A DNA stretch of 64,000 bases from Massilia varians (GCF_027923905.1 NZ_AP026966.1:2171001-2235000), one strand, 5' to 3'. Counted from the first letter of the stretch, positions 7,433 to 16,810 are shown. Translations and numbers: made by a program. Notes: generated by a model from the letters alone, not told the origin.

Positions 7433-10270
7433 CTAGCGCGCGATCAGCACCGGCTCGTCGAAGCCCAGCTCCTTCATCCGCGGCAGCTGGGTCTTGGCGT
7501 CGCCGACCACCAGCCACACCATCTTCGACGGATCCAGGTACTTCTGCGACAGGGCCTGCACCTGAGGCAGCGTCATCGACTTGACGATGCGCTCGCGGTC
7601 CTTGACGTAGTCGGCGCGCCAGCCGTACTTGCTGATGTTGTCCAGCATGTCGAGCTTGGCGGAAGCCGTCTCGAAGGCGCGCGCATTGCTCTTGACCAGG
7701 AAGTTCCTGGTGGTCTCCAGGTCCGCTGCCGAATAGGTCGGGGCATAGTCCTGCAGGATCTGCTTCACCAGCTGGGTCGACTCGAGCGTGACGTTGCTGC
7801 GCACGCCGCTGGCGATGATGAAGGGGCCGGGGCTCTTGCTGCCGGCGAAGCTCGAGCGGATGCCGTAGGTGTAGCCTTTGCCTTCACGCAGTTCCTGGGT
7901 CAGGCGCGAGGCGAAACCGCCGCCGCCCAGGATGTAGTTGCTGACGACCGCCGGGTAGTAGTCCGGATCGGTCGCCGCCAGCGCGCGGTAGCCGATGTGC
8001 AGCACCGACTGCTTGGCATCCGGCACGTCGACGAAATAGACCTTGCCGGGCGCCTCGCCGCGCCCCGCGGTGGCCGCCGGGATGGCGACCGGCTTGGCCG
8101 TCCAGGCGCGGCTGAACGCAGCCAGCGGACGCGCCACGGCATCCTTGGGCAGCGCGCCGATCACGTGCATGCGCGCGTTCGAGGGGGACAGCCTGGTGCG
8201 GTAATACGCCTTCAGGTCGTCGATGGTGATCGCATTCACGCTCGCGCTCGTACCGAGGATGTTGCGCGAACGGATGTCGTCCTTGCCGTAGATGAGCTTG
8301 TTGAAATGGCTGCTGGCGAGCGCGTTCGGGTCGGCTTCCTGCTGGCGTATCTGGCTCAGCACGCTCTGCTTGACGAGGGCGAATTCCTTCTCGTCCCAGC
8401 GCGGCTCGAGCAGGATCTCGCGCACCAGGTCGAGCGTCGCCGCATAGTTGCGGGCCAGGGTGGTCACGCTGATGCGCACATCCTCAAGACGGGCGAAGAC
8501 ATTGATGCTCGCGCCCAGCTGCAAGATGGCTTCTTCCAGTTCCTGCGGGGTCTTGTTGGCGGTGCCCTGGGTCAGCATGCGCGCCATCAGGTTGGCCACG
8601 CCCACCTTGTCCGGATGGTCGAGCAGCAGGCCGCCATCGATCGCGATGTCGAACTGCACCAGCGGCACTTCCCTGTTCTCGATGCCGTAGACGCGCATGC
8701 CGTTGGCCAGCCTGGTGTCCCACACTTGCGGCACCTTCACGCTCGGGGCCGCGCCGTAGGGCGGTTCCTTGCTGCGATCGAAACTGGACGGGGTGCGGGC
8801 GTATTCGGCATTGGCGCTCGGGTCGACCTTGTCTTCCGCGCCCTGCACGACCTGTTCCTCGACCACGTCGGCCTTGCTGGAACCGCTCAGGGCCAGGTCC
8901 AGCTTGCCCTTCGGGACGAAGCTGGTGGCGACATAGGGCTTGCCCTTGATGTAGGTGTCGTACACGCGGCGCACGTCGGCGGCGCTGACGGCCAGCGTCT
9001 TCCTGACGCCTTCCTCGACATAGCCGGGGTTGCCGGTCAGGTAGTTGTATTCGGCCAGCAGGGCCGACTTGCCGAGCACGCTCGATACCGAGCTGTAGAA
9101 ACGGGTCTCGAGGCCGGCCTTGATGCGGTTCAGGTCGCGCTCCGAAATGCCGTCGCGTTCGAACCTGGCGAAGGCCTGCTCGACCGCGCCGGCCACCTGG
9201 TCCAGGGGTTTACCCTCGAAGGCGCGCACGCGCAGCATGAACTGGCCCGCCAGCTCGCCGGTCTGGTTGCTTGACTGGACGCTCGGGGCCAGTTTGGCGT
9301 CTTCCACCAGCACCTGGTAGAAGGGGGCGCGCTTGGTCTGCGACAGGTATTCGGCCAGCACTTCGAGGGCGTAGGAATCCGGATGCAGGTCCTCGACCGT
9401 CGGCCAGGCCATGGTCAGCTCGGGCAGCTTGGCGAAATTGTCTTCGTGGGCCAGCTTGACGGTCTGCTTCACGACGCCTGCGCGCTTGGCCATGGCCTCG
9501 ATCGGCGCGCCGCGCTTGATCTCGGAAAAATACTTCTCGACCCACTTGCGCGCCTGCTTCGGATCGAAGTCGCCCGCGATCACCAGGGTCACGTTGTTCG
9601 GCACGTACCACAGGCGGAAGAATTCCTTGACGTCGTCGAGGGTGGCGTTCTGCAGGTCTTCGAGCGAACCGATGACCTGCCAGTTGTACGGGTGGTCCGC
9701 CGGGTACAGGGCCTTGTTGATCACGTAGCGGGTGTGGCCGTAGGGCGCATTGTCGACGCCCTGGCGCTTCTCGTTCTTGACGACCTGCTTTTCCTTGGCC
9801 AGCACCGGATCGGTGACGGTGTTGATGAACCAGCCCAGCTTGTCCGCCTCGGCCCAGATCATCTTTTCCAGCGCGTCCTTGGGGACCGTCTGCAGGTAGT
9901 TGGTGCGGTCCTGCGAGGTCGAGCCGTTGGCGCCGGAGCCGCCGATGCGCGCGCTCATCTTGTCCAGGCCGCCCTTGCCGAGGTTTTCCGATTCGAGGAA
10001 CAGCAGGTGCTCGAACAGGTGGGCAAAGCCGGTGCGACCGGCCTTTTCACGGGCCGAGCCCACGTGCGCCGTCAGGTTCACGGCCACTACCGGGTCGGAT
10101 CGGTCGATGTGGAAGATCACGTCCAGGCCGTTGGGCAGCGTGAACTTCTGGTAGTCCACCTTCAGGCCGGCCGCCTGGCTGGCTGCCGCCGGCTTGGCGG
10201 CGTGTGCGGGGACCAGGGCGGTCGACGTGAAGCACGCGGCCAGCAGGAGGGGCAGGGGAGACATCTTCAT
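7433..10270 (-). CDS. M16 family zinc metallopeptidase, two-module, periplasmic
   Basis: The 945-residue product has a signal peptide ending in ALVPAHA. It contains two M16 modules, residues about 40-470 and 510-930. The inverted zinc motif HLFEH is present at residues 84-88 (His84, Glu87, His88), with the downstream Glu expected in the VVKNEKRQG region, so the first module should be catalytic. The second module lacks HxxEH and carries the usual substrate-binding R/Y segment GKGYTYGIRSSF. The length and layout match PqqL/pitrilysin-like bacterial peptidases that cut small peptides in the periplasm. It is transcribed alone; the divergent neighbour is the DUF2231 gene. Confidence 0.92.
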   Translation of the reverse strand: MKMSPLPLLLAACFTSTALVPAHAAKPAAASQAAGLKVDYQKFTLPNGLDVIFHIDRSDPVVAVNLTAHVGSAREKAGRTGFAHLFEHLLFLESENLGKGGLDKMSARIGGSGANGSTSQDRTNYLQTVPKDALEKMIWAEADKLGWFINTVTDPVLAKEKQVVKNEKRQGVDNAPYGHTRYVINKALYPADHPYNWQVIGSLEDLQNATLDDVKEFFRLWYVPNNVTLVIAGDFDPKQARKWVEKYFSEIKRGAPIEAMAKRAGVVKQTVKLAHEDNFAKLPELTMAWPTVEDLHPDSYALEVLAEYLSQTKRAPFYQVLVEDAKLAPSVQSSNQTGELAGQFMLRVRAFEGKPLDQVAGAVEQAFARFERDGISERDLNRIKAGLETRFYSSVSSVLGKSALLAEYNYLTGNPGYVEEGVRKTLAVSAADVRRVYDTYIKGKPYVATSFVPKGKLDLALSGSSKADVVEEQVVQGAEDKVDPSANAEYARTPSSFDRSKEPPYGAAPSVKVPQVWDTRLANGMRVYGIENREVPLVQFDIAIDGGLLLDHPDKVGVANLMARMLTQGTANKTPQELEEAILQLGASINVFARLEDVRISVTTLARNYAATLDLVREILLEPRWDEKEFALVKQSVLSQIRQQEADPNALASSHFNKLIYGKDDIRSRNILGTSASVNAITIDDLKAYYRTRLSPSNARMHVIGALPKDAVARPLAAFSRAWTAKPVAIPAATAGRGEAPGKVYFVDVPDAKQSVLHIGYRALAATDPDYYPAVVSNYILGGGGFASRLTQELREGKGYTYGIRSSFAGSKSPGPFIIASGVRSNVTLESTQLVKQILQDYAPTYSAADLETTRNFLVKSNARAFETASAKLDMLDNISKYGWRADYVKDRERIVKSMTLPQVQALSQKYLDPSKMVWLVVGDAKTQLPRMKELGFDEPVLIAR

Positions 10271-10512
10271 GCAATCGGATCCTTACAAAAGAGAACGTTG
10301 GCGCGGCGCGGCCATGCGTTCCGGATGGTATTGTAATTTCCTGATTGCCACAATCATGGCAGCTTGGGACTGGTCTACCGGCACGAACGTGACATTGCTC
10401 CATCGCTCCAGGCCTGCATCAGTCCGATGATCGTCGACGCGGCCAACGATGCGCCGGGGGATTTGTATTATTGATAAGATAGGCGCAATCCAATTCATCA
10501 AGGACGACTCCC

Positions 10513-10956
10513 ATGTCTTCTCAAGCCACGGTCGATATGACCTATCGGCGCCCCCCAGGACTGCTGCATACGGTCCTGCTCGCCGGCTCCATCCCCCTGT
10601 TCCTCGGCGCCTTGCTGAGCGATATCGCCTACCACAACACCTACCAGATCCAGTGGAACAATTTTTCGTCCTGGCTCCTGGCCGGCGCCGAGCTGTTCAG
10701 CGGACTGGCCCTGCTGTTCGCGCTGGGGAACCTGCTGCGGGCAAAGCGCAAGTCAGGGCGTCCCCTGACCTACTTCCTGGTGCTGCTGGCGACCTGGGTG
10801 CTGGGACTGATCAATGCCTTCGAACATGCTAAAGACGCCTGGGCCTCGATGCCGACCGGCCTGGTGCTGTCGATCGTCGTCACCGTGTTGAGCCTTGCCG
10901 CGGCCTGGCTGGGGCTCGGTCCGCAAGCGGGTCCACGTCATGGAGGTGTGCAATGA
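10513..10956 (+). CDS. DUF2231 family membrane protein
   Basis: The 147-residue product has four predicted membrane helices, with segments LLAGSIPLFLGALLSDIAYH, FSSWLLAGAELFSGLALLFA, YFLVLLATWVLGLINAFEHA and VLSIVVTVLSLAAAWLGL. The RPPGLLHTVL opening and the GALLSDIAY pattern are typical of DUF2231. Its stop overlaps the ATG of the next gene (ATGA at 10953-10956), so it is probably translationally coupled to the soluble sugar dehydrogenase. It may serve as a membrane partner or anchor, but the function is not known. Confidence 0.8.
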   Translation: MSSQATVDMTYRRPPGLLHTVLLAGSIPLFLGALLSDIAYHNTYQIQWNNFSSWLLAGAELFSGLALLFALGNLLRAKRKSGRPLTYFLVLLATWVLGLINAFEHAKDAWASMPTGLVLSIVVTVLSLAAAWLGLGPQAGPRHGGVQ

Positions 10957-12242
10957 AGCCGACATCGACTCTCGCATGCCTGGGCATGGCCCTCCTGCTG
11001 GGTGCCTGCAGCAAGGAAGGCGGCAAGCTGGCCCACGGTCCGGACCCGAAGCTGCCCGCGCCGGAACGCGGCTTGTTGCCCGATATGAAGATCGCCGAGC
11101 CTGCGGAATGGGGCAAGCAGAAGCCGACCGTGCCACAGGGATATACCATCACCGCGATCGCGACCGGCCTGAAGATTCCGCGCCAGACCCTGGTGCTGCC
11201 GAACGGCGACATCCTGGTGGCGGAAGGGCGGGGCGGCAACGCGGCCAAGCTCAAGCCCAAGGACGTGATCGCCGGCTATATCAAAGCCCAGGGCAATACC
11301 AAGGTCAAGGGCGGCAACCGCCTGACCCTGTTGCGCGATGCCGACGGCGACGGCGTGTACGAGTTGCAGACCGTGTTCGCCGACAAACTGAATGCCCCGT
11401 ACGGGCTGGCCTTCTTCGACAACAAGCTCTACGTCGCCAACCAGGACGAGCTGGTGCGCTTCGACTACACTGAAGGCCAGACCCAGGCCGGCGGGCCGCC
11501 GGTCAGCGTCGCCAGGCTGCCTTCCGAGATCAACCACCACTGGACCAAGGCGCTCACGATCAGTCCCGACGGGCGCTTTCTGTACGTCGGCATCGGCTCG
11601 AACAGCAACATCACCGAACGCGGCATGGAAGCCGAAGTCGACCGCGCCATGGTGTGGCAGGTCGATGCCGCTACCGGCGCCCACAAGCCGTACGCGACCG
11701 GCCTGCGCAACCCGACGGCGCTGGCGATCCAGCCCGGCAGCGGACAGCTGTGGGCGGTGGTCAACGAACGCGACGAGATCGGGCCGGACCTGGTGCCGGA
11801 CTACCTGACCTCCGTGCGTCCGGGGGCCTTCTATGGCTGGCCGTACAGCTACTGGGGCCAGAACGTCGACACGCGGGTCAAGCCGGAGGATCCGAAGAAG
11901 GTCGCGTCCGCCGTCAAGCCGGACTACAGCCTGGGCGCGCACGTGGCCGCGCTCGGCCTGGCGTTCTCGCTGCCGGCGATGGGCCAGGCCTATGCCGACG
12001 GCGTCTTCGTCGGCGAGCACGGTAGTTGGAACCGCGCCGATCCGGTCGGATACAAGGTGATCTTCGTTCCCTTCCGCAATGGCCGTCCAGCGGGCGAGCC
12101 GGTCGATTTCGTGTCGGGCTTCCACGGCGCCGACGGCAAGACCCGGGGCCGGCCGGTCGGGGTCACCGTCGATCCGCGCGGGGCGCTGATCGTCGCCGAC
12201 GACTTGTCGAATACGGTGTGGCGCGTGGTTCCCGCCAAGTAA
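10953..12242 (+). CDS. PQQ-dependent sugar (sorbosone-type) dehydrogenase, lipoprotein
   Basis: The 429-residue product begins with a lipoprotein signal (LGMALLLGACSKEGG, lipid-modified Cys around residue 16). It continues as a six-bladed beta-propeller of the soluble glucose/sorbosone dehydrogenase family. Visible family motifs are LPNGDILVAEGRG, LTLLRDADGDGVYE, NAPYGLAFF, KALTISPDGRFLYVGIGSNSN, ATGLRNPTALAIQPG and FVGEHGSWNR. Members oxidise aldoses or related sugars with PQQ on the periplasmic side. No PQQ synthesis genes are in the window. It is coupled to the upstream DUF2231 gene by an ATGA overlap. Confidence 0.88.
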   Translation: MKPTSTLACLGMALLLGACSKEGGKLAHGPDPKLPAPERGLLPDMKIAEPAEWGKQKPTVPQGYTITAIATGLKIPRQTLVLPNGDILVAEGRGGNAAKLKPKDVIAGYIKAQGNTKVKGGNRLTLLRDADGDGVYELQTVFADKLNAPYGLAFFDNKLYVANQDELVRFDYTEGQTQAGGPPVSVARLPSEINHHWTKALTISPDGRFLYVGIGSNSNITERGMEAEVDRAMVWQVDAATGAHKPYATGLRNPTALAIQPGSGQLWAVVNERDEIGPDLVPDYLTSVRPGAFYGWPYSYWGQNVDTRVKPEDPKKVASAVKPDYSLGAHVAALGLAFSLPAMGQAYADGVFVGEHGSWNRADPVGYKVIFVPFRNGRPAGEPVDFVSGFHGADGKTRGRPVGVTVDPRGALIVADDLSNTVWRVVPAK

Positions 12243-12273
12243 GCTGGTGCGGCGCGCAGCATGCTTTTATGTC

Positions 12274-12302
12274 GCATGGATACGAGAAATTCGTATCCAT
12301 GC
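12274..12302. repeat. Perfect 12-bp inverted repeat with a 5-bp loop
   Basis: The arms GCATGGATACGA (12274-12285) and TCGTATCCATGC (12291-12302) are perfect complements around GAAAT. A third GGATAC follows at once. It lies between the dehydrogenase stop and the MASE1-like gene start. It lacks a T-run, so an operator or an mRNA hairpin is as likely as a terminator. Confidence 0.6.
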
Positions 12303-12350
12303 GGATACAATGCATGTATTCGCGCAACACGGCCATGGCTGCCGCTTATC

Positions 12351-12920
12351 ATGCTTCACCTGAAACAGCGCCCGCTCAAGCAGCTGGGCTTTGTCGGCAT
12401 CACCATCATCGCGTTTCTCGGCCTGAACTGGATCAATGAGCTCCTGTTCCTCTTGCTCGAGCAAAGCAGCGGGATCAACTGGGTGTTTCTTCCCGCGGGC
12501 ATCCGCCTGCTGGCGACGCTGCTGTTCGGGTTTGCCGGCTTTGTCGGCCTGCTGCTGGCGGGCTTCTACCTCAACTTCCACCATTTCGCTTTTACGGATG
12601 AAGCCCGGGCGGTGTACGGCGCAGTGGCGGGGGCGGGCGGCCCCTATCTTGCCTATCTGTTCGCCAAGCACTGGTTCGAGCTGGGGCCGCGCCTGAAGAA
12701 CCTGACGGCAGGGCGGTTGCTGTTTACCGGGGTCTTGTGCGGCGTCATGAGCCCGGCTTTTCACCATGCCTTCATGTGGGTCCAGACCGGCGTGGTGGAC
12801 TGGACCGCGCTGGCCGCGATGATGGTCGGCGACATCGTCGGCATCCTGGTCGTGCTCTACATTGCGAAGGGCCTGATGACCCTGACCGATCCGCGCGATG
12901 TGCAGTCGCAGTTCGATTAG
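12351..12920 (+). CDS. MASE1-like integral membrane protein
   Basis: The 189-residue product from the ATG at 12351 starts MLHLKQRPLKQLGFVGIT and has five to six predicted membrane helices, including INWVFLPAGIRLLATLLFGF and LLLAGFYLNFHHFAF. The WVFLPAGIRLLA motif resembles the MASE1 membrane sensor domain found in front of GGDEF and kinase domains. Here there is no output domain: the protein ends after the last helix with TDPRDVQSQFD. It may be a stand-alone sensor module or a small transporter. The upstream in-frame ATG at 12261 would translate the inverted repeat and is unlikely. Confidence 0.7.
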   Translation: MLHLKQRPLKQLGFVGITIIAFLGLNWINELLFLLLEQSSGINWVFLPAGIRLLATLLFGFAGFVGLLLAGFYLNFHHFAFTDEARAVYGAVAGAGGPYLAYLFAKHWFELGPRLKNLTAGRLLFTGVLCGVMSPAFHHAFMWVQTGVVDWTALAAMMVGDIVGILVVLYIAKGLMTLTDPRDVQSQFD

Positions 12921-12990
12921 GGAAGGCCTGACAGGCCGTTCGGCATGGCCCCAACAGATGGGTGGGCAGACAAGCGGAAATAGTTCGATG

Positions 12991-13021
12991 TGTCCGCTAT
13001 CGACCCAGCCTGTGTAAAAAC
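12991..13021 (+). repeat. Left terminal inverted repeat of the IS1182 element
   Basis: The 31 bp begin TGTCCGCTATCG and end CTGTGTAAAAAC. They match the complement of 14671-14701 at 29 of 31 positions. Confidence 0.88.
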
Positions 13022-13074
13022 TCTTCAGCTGGATCCGTAAGCCGAATTGTACGGCTCACGGCCTATCCTGAAGC

Positions 13075-14604
13075 CTATAGAAGCGCCATAGCCTTGGCCG
13101 ACCGTTTTCCAGTCCTCGGCAAGACCAGCAGCAAGAATGCTCCAAACAGCCCGGTTTGCGGCAGAAAACGGGCGTACGCCCTGATCGCCGCCAGCATTCC
13201 CTGCATGCCAAGCAGCGTGAGCAAGCGATTGAAGTTGTAGGCCAGCACATGCAAGCTCATTTCGCTCTTCACACGCTCCAAGCCTTTCGTTAGAAAATGC
13301 GTGGATCCCATCCATGCCTTGATCGTGGCATAGGGGTGCTCGACAGTCGAACGTCGGATGCGCATGGCGTCGGGCGTCTGTTCAAGGCGAGCCAGCATGT
13401 CGTCGAGCACGTCCTGATGTTCCCAGCGTGTCACACGCCGCTGTGCGCTAGGTGTGCACCTGTCCTTAAGCGGACAACCCTTGCAGTTCGAGCTCCAGTA
13501 GCGGTGATTTGTCATGCCTTTCTCGACGCTAGAAAATCGCCAAATCAAAGCTTCGCCGGCCGGGCAGCGATACTCGTTGTTTTCGGGATCGTAGATGAAG
13601 TCGGCTTTGTCGAACCTGCCATCGGCCTTGGCCCCGGAAGTCTTTGTAGGGGGAACCAAAGCACGTATGCCCGCCTCATGACAGGCCAGAATTTCTTCGC
13701 CCTTGAAGTAGCCTCGATCGGCAATCGCTGTCAACGTCGTCGTACCGATCGCTGTGCGGGCCTTCTTTGCCATGCCGGACAATTGATCGCGGTCGCTGCC
13801 ATTGTTGGTGACCTCGTGCTCGACGATCAAATGGTGTTTGGCGTCGACCGCAGTTTGCACGTTATAGCCCACGATGCCTGAACCCCGCGTCATCATCGAG
13901 CGCGCGTCCGGATCGGTGAGCGAGATCTGCGTTTCGCCAGTCTTTTCCAGCTTCGCTTCGATTTCCTTAAGCGTAGCCATCTGCGATTTCAGCGCTGCGA
14001 TCTTGTCGTTCAGGCGAACGCTTTTCGCTTGTGCAGCAGCCGGTTCCTGACGGTCTGCCGTGTCCAGTTCTGCCAGATAGCGGCTGATGTTCGCTTCGAT
14101 CTCCGCCATCCTGCGCTTGAGCTTGGCATCGGTGAAGTTGCGGTCACTGCTGTTGACGGCCTTGAACTTGCTGCCGTCGATCGCCACGACTGCATCCGAG
14201 AACAGGTCCAATTGCTGGCGCAAGACGACGAACTGCCTGCAGACATTACGAATGGCTTTACCGTTGTCTTTGCGGAAGTTCGCTATCGTCTTGAAGTCCG
14301 GGGCAAGGCGCCTGGTCAGCCACATCAGCTCGACATTGCGCTGCGCGTCGCGTTCGAGCCTGCGACTTGACTGGATGCGGTTCAGGTAGCCGTAGATGTA
14401 GAGCTTGAGCATTACAGCGGGATGGTAGGCTGGCCGGCCGGTCTTTGCGGGTACCACCCGCGCAAACCCTAGGCCAGCTAAGTCGAGTTCATCAACGAAA
14501 ACATCGACCACGCGAACCGGATTGTCCTCGGTGACGTAGTCATCCAGGTGCTCTGGCATTAGCGTGCCTTGTCCACGGTCTTCGCCCTCGATAAAGCGCT
14601 TCAT
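13075..14604 (-). CDS. IS1182 family transposase
   Basis: The 509-residue product is full length. The N-terminal domain has the typical MPEHLDDYVTEDNPVRVVD and GRPAYHPAVMLKLYIYGYLN segments. The catalytic DDE residues appear as Asp in VVAIDGSKF, Asp in IADRGYF and Glu in STVEHPYATIKAWMG. A cysteine cluster of the type NCKGCPLKDRC lies before the last acidic residue, as in other IS1182 members. The middle, around residues 165-210, is predicted coiled coil. No frameshift or stop is seen, so the element may be active. Confidence 0.93.
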   Translation of the reverse strand: MKRFIEGEDRGQGTLMPEHLDDYVTEDNPVRVVDVFVDELDLAGLGFARVVPAKTGRPAYHPAVMLKLYIYGYLNRIQSSRRLERDAQRNVELMWLTRRLAPDFKTIANFRKDNGKAIRNVCRQFVVLRQQLDLFSDAVVAIDGSKFKAVNSSDRNFTDAKLKRRMAEIEANISRYLAELDTADRQEPAAAQAKSVRLNDKIAALKSQMATLKEIEAKLEKTGETQISLTDPDARSMMTRGSGIVGYNVQTAVDAKHHLIVEHEVTNNGSDRDQLSGMAKKARTAIGTTTLTAIADRGYFKGEEILACHEAGIRALVPPTKTSGAKADGRFDKADFIYDPENNEYRCPAGEALIWRFSSVEKGMTNHRYWSSNCKGCPLKDRCTPSAQRRVTRWEHQDVLDDMLARLEQTPDAMRIRRSTVEHPYATIKAWMGSTHFLTKGLERVKSEMSLHVLAYNFNRLLTLLGMQGMLAAIRAYARFLPQTGLFGAFLLLVLPRTGKRSAKAMALL

Positions 14605-14670
14605 TTGGCACCCCAGTGATGAGATACTTCCTCAACGTTTACCAAGCCGGGTTCGTTTACACAGTCCTGC

Positions 14671-14701
14671 GTTTTTACACAGCCTGGGCCGATAGCGGAC
14701 A
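14671..14701 (-). repeat. Right terminal inverted repeat of the IS1182 element
   Basis: The 31 bp read GTTTTTACACAGCCTGGGCC... to GCGGACA and complement the left end with two mismatches. The nearby GTTTACACAGTCCTG (14655-14669) repeats part of it. Confidence 0.88.
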
Positions 14702-14777
14702 ATGAGTCAGTTCAGTCTACGATACTGCTGCAACCAATACTTAAGAAGTTCTTCAGCCGCCCCGAGCGCCAGCACTG

Positions 14778-16037
14778 CTAATCGAGCGGCACGCTACGGT
14801 AACGGTTGACGTCCGGCGCCGACACCGGCGCCGCGTCGTTGCCCCAGCTGGCGCGCACATACGTCAGGACCGCCGCCACCTGCGCATCGTCCAGCTCGTG
14901 GCTGTAGGGCGGCATGCCGTAGGGACGCGGATTGCCGGCGGTGCCGGGCGGGAAGCCGCCATGCAGCACCATGCGGATCGCGTTCACGGCCGGGGTGAGC
15001 GTCACCGCGCGGTTGCCGGCCAGCGGCGGATAGGCCGGGGCCTTGCCCTTGCCGTCGGCGCCATGGCAATCCACGCAATACTTGCCGTACAGGCGGCGGC
15101 CCTCGGCCAGCAGCGGTTCGCTCGCGCGCTCGCTACTAGCGGCCGGTGTGGTGTCGGAGGCGGGAAGCGACTTCAGGTAGGTCGCCATGGCGCCCAGGTC
15201 GGCGCCGTTCAGGTGCTGCAGGCTGCGCGCCACCACCTCGGCCATCGGGCCGGTGGCCGTGCCGCGCGGGGATACGCCAGTCTGGAGCAGGGCGACGATG
15301 TGTTCCTTGTCCCAGTCGCCCAGGCCGGCTTCGCCGCTGGCGGTGAGCGAAGGGGCGTACCAGCCGATGGTCGGGATCAGCCCGCCCGAGAGCGTGCTGC
15401 CGGCGGCGCCAAGCCGGTTGCGCGTGCTGTGGCAGGCGCTGCAGTGGCCGAGGCCCTCGACCAGGTAGGCGCCGCGGTTCCATTCGGCGCCGCGGGTGGG
15501 CTGCGGGGTGAACACGGCCGGGCGGAAGTACAGCAGGCGCCAGCCGGCCAGCAGTGCCTGCTGGTCGTAGGGGAAGTCCAGTTCGTGCGGCTGGTTCGGC
15601 CGGCGCTGCGGCGCCAGGCTGCGGAAGTAGGCGAACAGGGCATCCGAGTCGGTGCGCGAGACCCGGGTGTAGTTGGTGTACGGGAAGGCCGGGTAGAGCA
15701 GGCGGCCGTCGCGCGACTTGCCGTTGTGCAGGGCATTCCAGAAGTCGTCGGCGCTCCACTGGCCGATGCCGGTTTCCGGGTCGGGCGTCAGGTTGGGGCC
15801 GTACAGGCGGCCGAAGGGCGTGTCGATTGCGCGCCCGCCCGCGTAGGCCGGGCCGCCGCGCGCGGTGTGGCAGGCCACGCAGTCGCCGGCACGCGCCAGG
15901 TAGGCGCCGCGCGCGATGTTCTCGGGGGTGGCGGCCCAGGCGGCGGGCGAGGTCGCGGGGATGAATTCCTCCCGCGGCCAGGCCAGCGCCACGACGGCGG
16001 CGGCAACCAGCGCCAGTACCACGGTGTAGCGTTTCAT
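14778..16037 (-). CDS. Triheme membrane-anchored cytochrome c (alcohol/gluconate dehydrogenase cytochrome subunit type)
   Basis: The 419-residue product has an N-terminal membrane anchor (YTVVLALVAAAVVALAW). Three haem-binding motifs follow: CVACH (residue about 53), CSACH (about 200) and CVDCH (about 325). Spacing and motifs such as RGAYLARAGDC, FGRLYGPNLTPDPETGIG and LEGLGHCSACHSTRN match the cytochrome subunit of membrane alcohol, aldehyde or gluconate dehydrogenases, which pass electrons to ubiquinone or an oxidase. No dehydrogenase large subunit lies next to it in this window. It is translated from an ATGA overlap with the upstream diheme cytochrome gene. Confidence 0.9.
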   Translation of the reverse strand: MKRYTVVLALVAAAVVALAWPREEFIPATSPAAWAATPENIARGAYLARAGDCVACHTARGGPAYAGGRAIDTPFGRLYGPNLTPDPETGIGQWSADDFWNALHNGKSRDGRLLYPAFPYTNYTRVSRTDSDALFAYFRSLAPQRRPNQPHELDFPYDQQALLAGWRLLYFRPAVFTPQPTRGAEWNRGAYLVEGLGHCSACHSTRNRLGAAGSTLSGGLIPTIGWYAPSLTASGEAGLGDWDKEHIVALLQTGVSPRGTATGPMAEVVARSLQHLNGADLGAMATYLKSLPASDTTPAASSERASEPLLAEGRRLYGKYCVDCHGADGKGKAPAYPPLAGNRAVTLTPAVNAIRMVLHGGFPPGTAGNPRPYGMPPYSHELDDAQVAAVLTYVRASWGNDAAPVSAPDVNRYRSVPLD

Positions 16038-16759
16038 GGCGCCTCCGGTGCGCTGCCGCAGGCCAGCGGCAGGGGCCGCGCGATCGAGGCTGCCGGCCGC
16101 GGGTCGGCGGGGGCGGGCTGGGCCGCGAGCCAGTGCGACACGGCGTTCACGTCTTCCAGCGACATCCTGGCCGTGATCTCGGCCATGCAGTCCGGCGCAT
16201 GGGCGCGGCGCGCCTTGTTGCGCCAGGCGCCGAACTGCGCGTTCACGTAGTCGCGCGGCAGGCCGAGCAGGCCGGGAATGGTGGGCTCGACGCCGGTCAG
16301 GCGCTGGCCGTGGCAGGCCACGCAGGCGGGCAGCTTGCGCGCGCCGTCCCCGTGCATGACCAGCTGGCGTCCGCGCTCGAGCAGCTGCGCCGATGCGCCT
16401 CCCGATTCGGCGGCGTGCGCCGCGGGCGCTTGGGCTGCGAAATGACCGGCGATCTCGCGCAGGTAGGCGTCGGGCAGGTGGTCGACCAGGTAGGTCATGA
16501 GCGGATACTGGCGCCGGCCGTCGCGGAAGTTGAGCAGCTGGTTGTACAGGTAGCCGGCCGGCTTGCCGCCGATGCGCGGGAAGTAGCTGTCGTTCACCGG
16601 ATTGCCGCGCGCATCGACGCGCGCATGGCAGGAGGCGCAGGCCAGCAGGCGCTGGGCCAGGGTGTCGGGCACCTGGGCGGACGGGGCGGCCTGCGGCGTG
16701 GCCTGGAGGGCGCCCGCGGACAGGATCAGGACTGCGAACAGCATGCGGCGTCGACTCAT
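16034..16759 (-). CDS. Diheme cytochrome c (c4-like)
   Basis: The 241-residue product starts at the ATG at 16759 with MSRRRMLFAVLILSAGALQA, a signal peptide. It carries two CxxCH motifs, CASCH and CVACH, about 110 residues apart, as in cytochrome c4 and related diheme proteins. The segments FPRIGGKPAGYLYNQLLNFRDGRR and YPLMTYLVDHL are typical of that family. It is the first gene of a two-cistron operon with the triheme cytochrome, which it overlaps by 4 bp. A TTG at 16780 is an alternative start. Confidence 0.88.
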   Translation of the reverse strand: MSRRRMLFAVLILSAGALQATPQAAPSAQVPDTLAQRLLACASCHARVDARGNPVNDSYFPRIGGKPAGYLYNQLLNFRDGRRQYPLMTYLVDHLPDAYLREIAGHFAAQAPAAHAAESGGASAQLLERGRQLVMHGDGARKLPACVACHGQRLTGVEPTIPGLLGLPRDYVNAQFGAWRNKARRAHAPDCMAEITARMSLEDVNAVSHWLAAQPAPADPRPAASIARPLPLACGSAPEAP

Positions 16760-16810
16760 GGATGAACTCGGCAGTAGCAATGCCGAGATAATAACGCGGA
16801 AGGGGCTGTC

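Larger units (their letters stand above)
12991..14701 (-). mobile_element. IS1182-family insertion sequence, apparently complete
   Basis: The 1711-bp element is bounded by 31-bp terminal inverted repeats, TGTCCGCTATCGACCCAGCC... on the left (12991-13021) and its complement on the right (14671-14701), with two mismatches. It carries one intact transposase gene. The trinucleotide ATG borders both ends (12988-12990 and 14702-14704), which may be a short target duplication. A second, shorter copy of the inner end sequence (TTTACACAG) lies just inside the right end. It sits between the MASE1-like gene and the cytochrome operon without interrupting either. Confidence 0.88.
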
